The notes under the pieces: model-generated
Databases searched by the model: none
What the model was told of the DNA's origin: nothing
The model's input: the letters and a program-made list of their open reading frames with translations, nothing else
Shown: in pieces, positions 29,980 through 30,113 of the stretch
Position numbering within the stretch: the stretch's first letter is position 1
Layout of the letters: the number at the start of each line of letters is the position of its first letter
Source: Spirillospora albida
GTDB lineage: Bacteria; Actinomycetota; Actinomycetes; Streptosporangiales; Streptosporangiaceae
Direction of reading: 5' to 3'
Length of the DNA: 30,113 nucleotides
Assembly: GCF_000718255.1 (NCBI RefSeq)
Contig: NZ_JOFJ01000030.1
Span: 1 to 30,113, forward strand
Made by a program: the position numbers and the translations under genes

Positions 29980-30113
29980 CTAGATCGTTGATGGGAAATG
30001 TTGGTGCTGGTCAATGGTCGTAGGCGATCAGTGATCGCTTGACCGGGGCGTCGATGAGCCAGTTGTGCCAGATGGCGGCGTTGAGTGCGCAGATGCGCTG
30101 GCACAGGCGTGTC
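29980..30113 (-). mobile_element. second IS982-type copy, right end, inverted
   Basis: This is the reverse complement of the left-end copy over about 99 bp with one mismatch. It extends further into the transposase than the left copy. The outer end lies at 29980, where similarity between the two copies stops. Confidence 0.7.
30011..30113 (-). CDS. IS982-type transposase, C-terminal end (partial)
   Basis: The last 33 residues are present: TRLCQRICALNAAIWHNWLI then DAPVKRSLIAYDH and TGA at 30013-30011. The upstream part lies beyond the window. QRICALNAAIWHN matches the conserved final helix of IS982-family transposases of actinomycetes, where the last residues follow the DDE core. Confidence 0.8.
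   Translation of the reverse strand, partial: TRLCQRICALNAAIWHNWLIDAPVKRSLIAYDH

Noticed and set aside
1..30113. Composite transposon bounded by two IS982-type copies
   Set aside because: The interior contains tRNAs and ordinary chromosomal genes, spans about 29.9 kb, and no target duplication can be seen. A contig break at a repeat is simpler.
1..30113. CRISPR array, riboswitch or rRNA
   Set aside because: I saw no regularly spaced repeats, no recognisable riboswitch core and no rRNA sequence on either strand.

Overview
The window is high-GC DNA from a filamentous-type actinomycete. The evidence is the G/C-biased third positions, the WhiJ-like trio (XRE regulator, DUF397 protein, small HATPase), SigE-family ECF factors, ECF42 with its DGPF partner, and actinobacterial XRE and recombinase types. 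I would guess Streptosporangiales (Actinomadura-like), but the sequence alone does not prove the genus. Both window ends lie inside near-identical copies of one IS982-type insertion sequence in opposite orientation, so this may be a whole contig that broke at a repeat.

Region 1 (1-1620): end of the IS, a truncated ECF sigma gene, tRNA-Arg(ACG) on the minus strand with a perfect hairpin terminator, a small lipoprotein, and tRNA-Ser(GCT).

Region 2 (1563-13645): a genomic island of about 12 kb in tRNA-Ser. It is bounded by a 97-bp direct repeat (one mismatch) covering the tRNA 3' part from the anticodon loop plus the tRNA terminator. It carries a tyrosine integrase broken by an internal deletion, an XRE regulator and a divergent excisionase-like protein. 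Next come a minus-strand pair (XRE-SLOG/LOG protein and RibD-like reductase) and a divergent plus-strand operon: a 40-aa peptide, a JmjC/cupin oxygenase, an aldo/keto reductase and an APH-fold kinase, which looks like an uncharacterised RiPP-type pathway. The distal part holds a decayed XerD-like recombinase, a fusion of an EVE/PUA-like domain, a CBS pair and a HEPN domain, IS630 and GNAT relics, and a second HEPN-like protein. The right att copy is flanked on both sides by paired 11-bp-spaced GTGCGTAC-type sites, like a complete attP, which suggests successive insertions at this tRNA.

Region 3 (13646-29900): largely chromosomal-looking. It contains a small membrane protein, a VOC-family relic, a class D beta-lactamase, the WhiJ-like trio with a frameshifted regulator, a DHA2-type MFS exporter divergent from the DGPF/ECF42 pair, a secreted protein, and a small Cys-rich protein behind a CsoR-like palindrome. 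These are followed by a class III nucleotide cyclase divergent from a MerR regulator, a sigma factor fused to a zinc anti-sigma motif and a membrane anchor, an acyl-CoA ligase, a SigE-family ECF factor, and a Cys-rich double-psi-barrel protein translationally coupled to a MauE-like membrane protein.

Region 4 (29871-30113): a broken transposase 3' end, itself interrupted by the second IS982-type copy.

The best candidates for an undescribed system are the EVE-CBS-HEPN protein and the peptide/JmjC/AKR/APH operon with its divergent SLOG/RibD-like pair. All sit in an island whose own integrase is dead.
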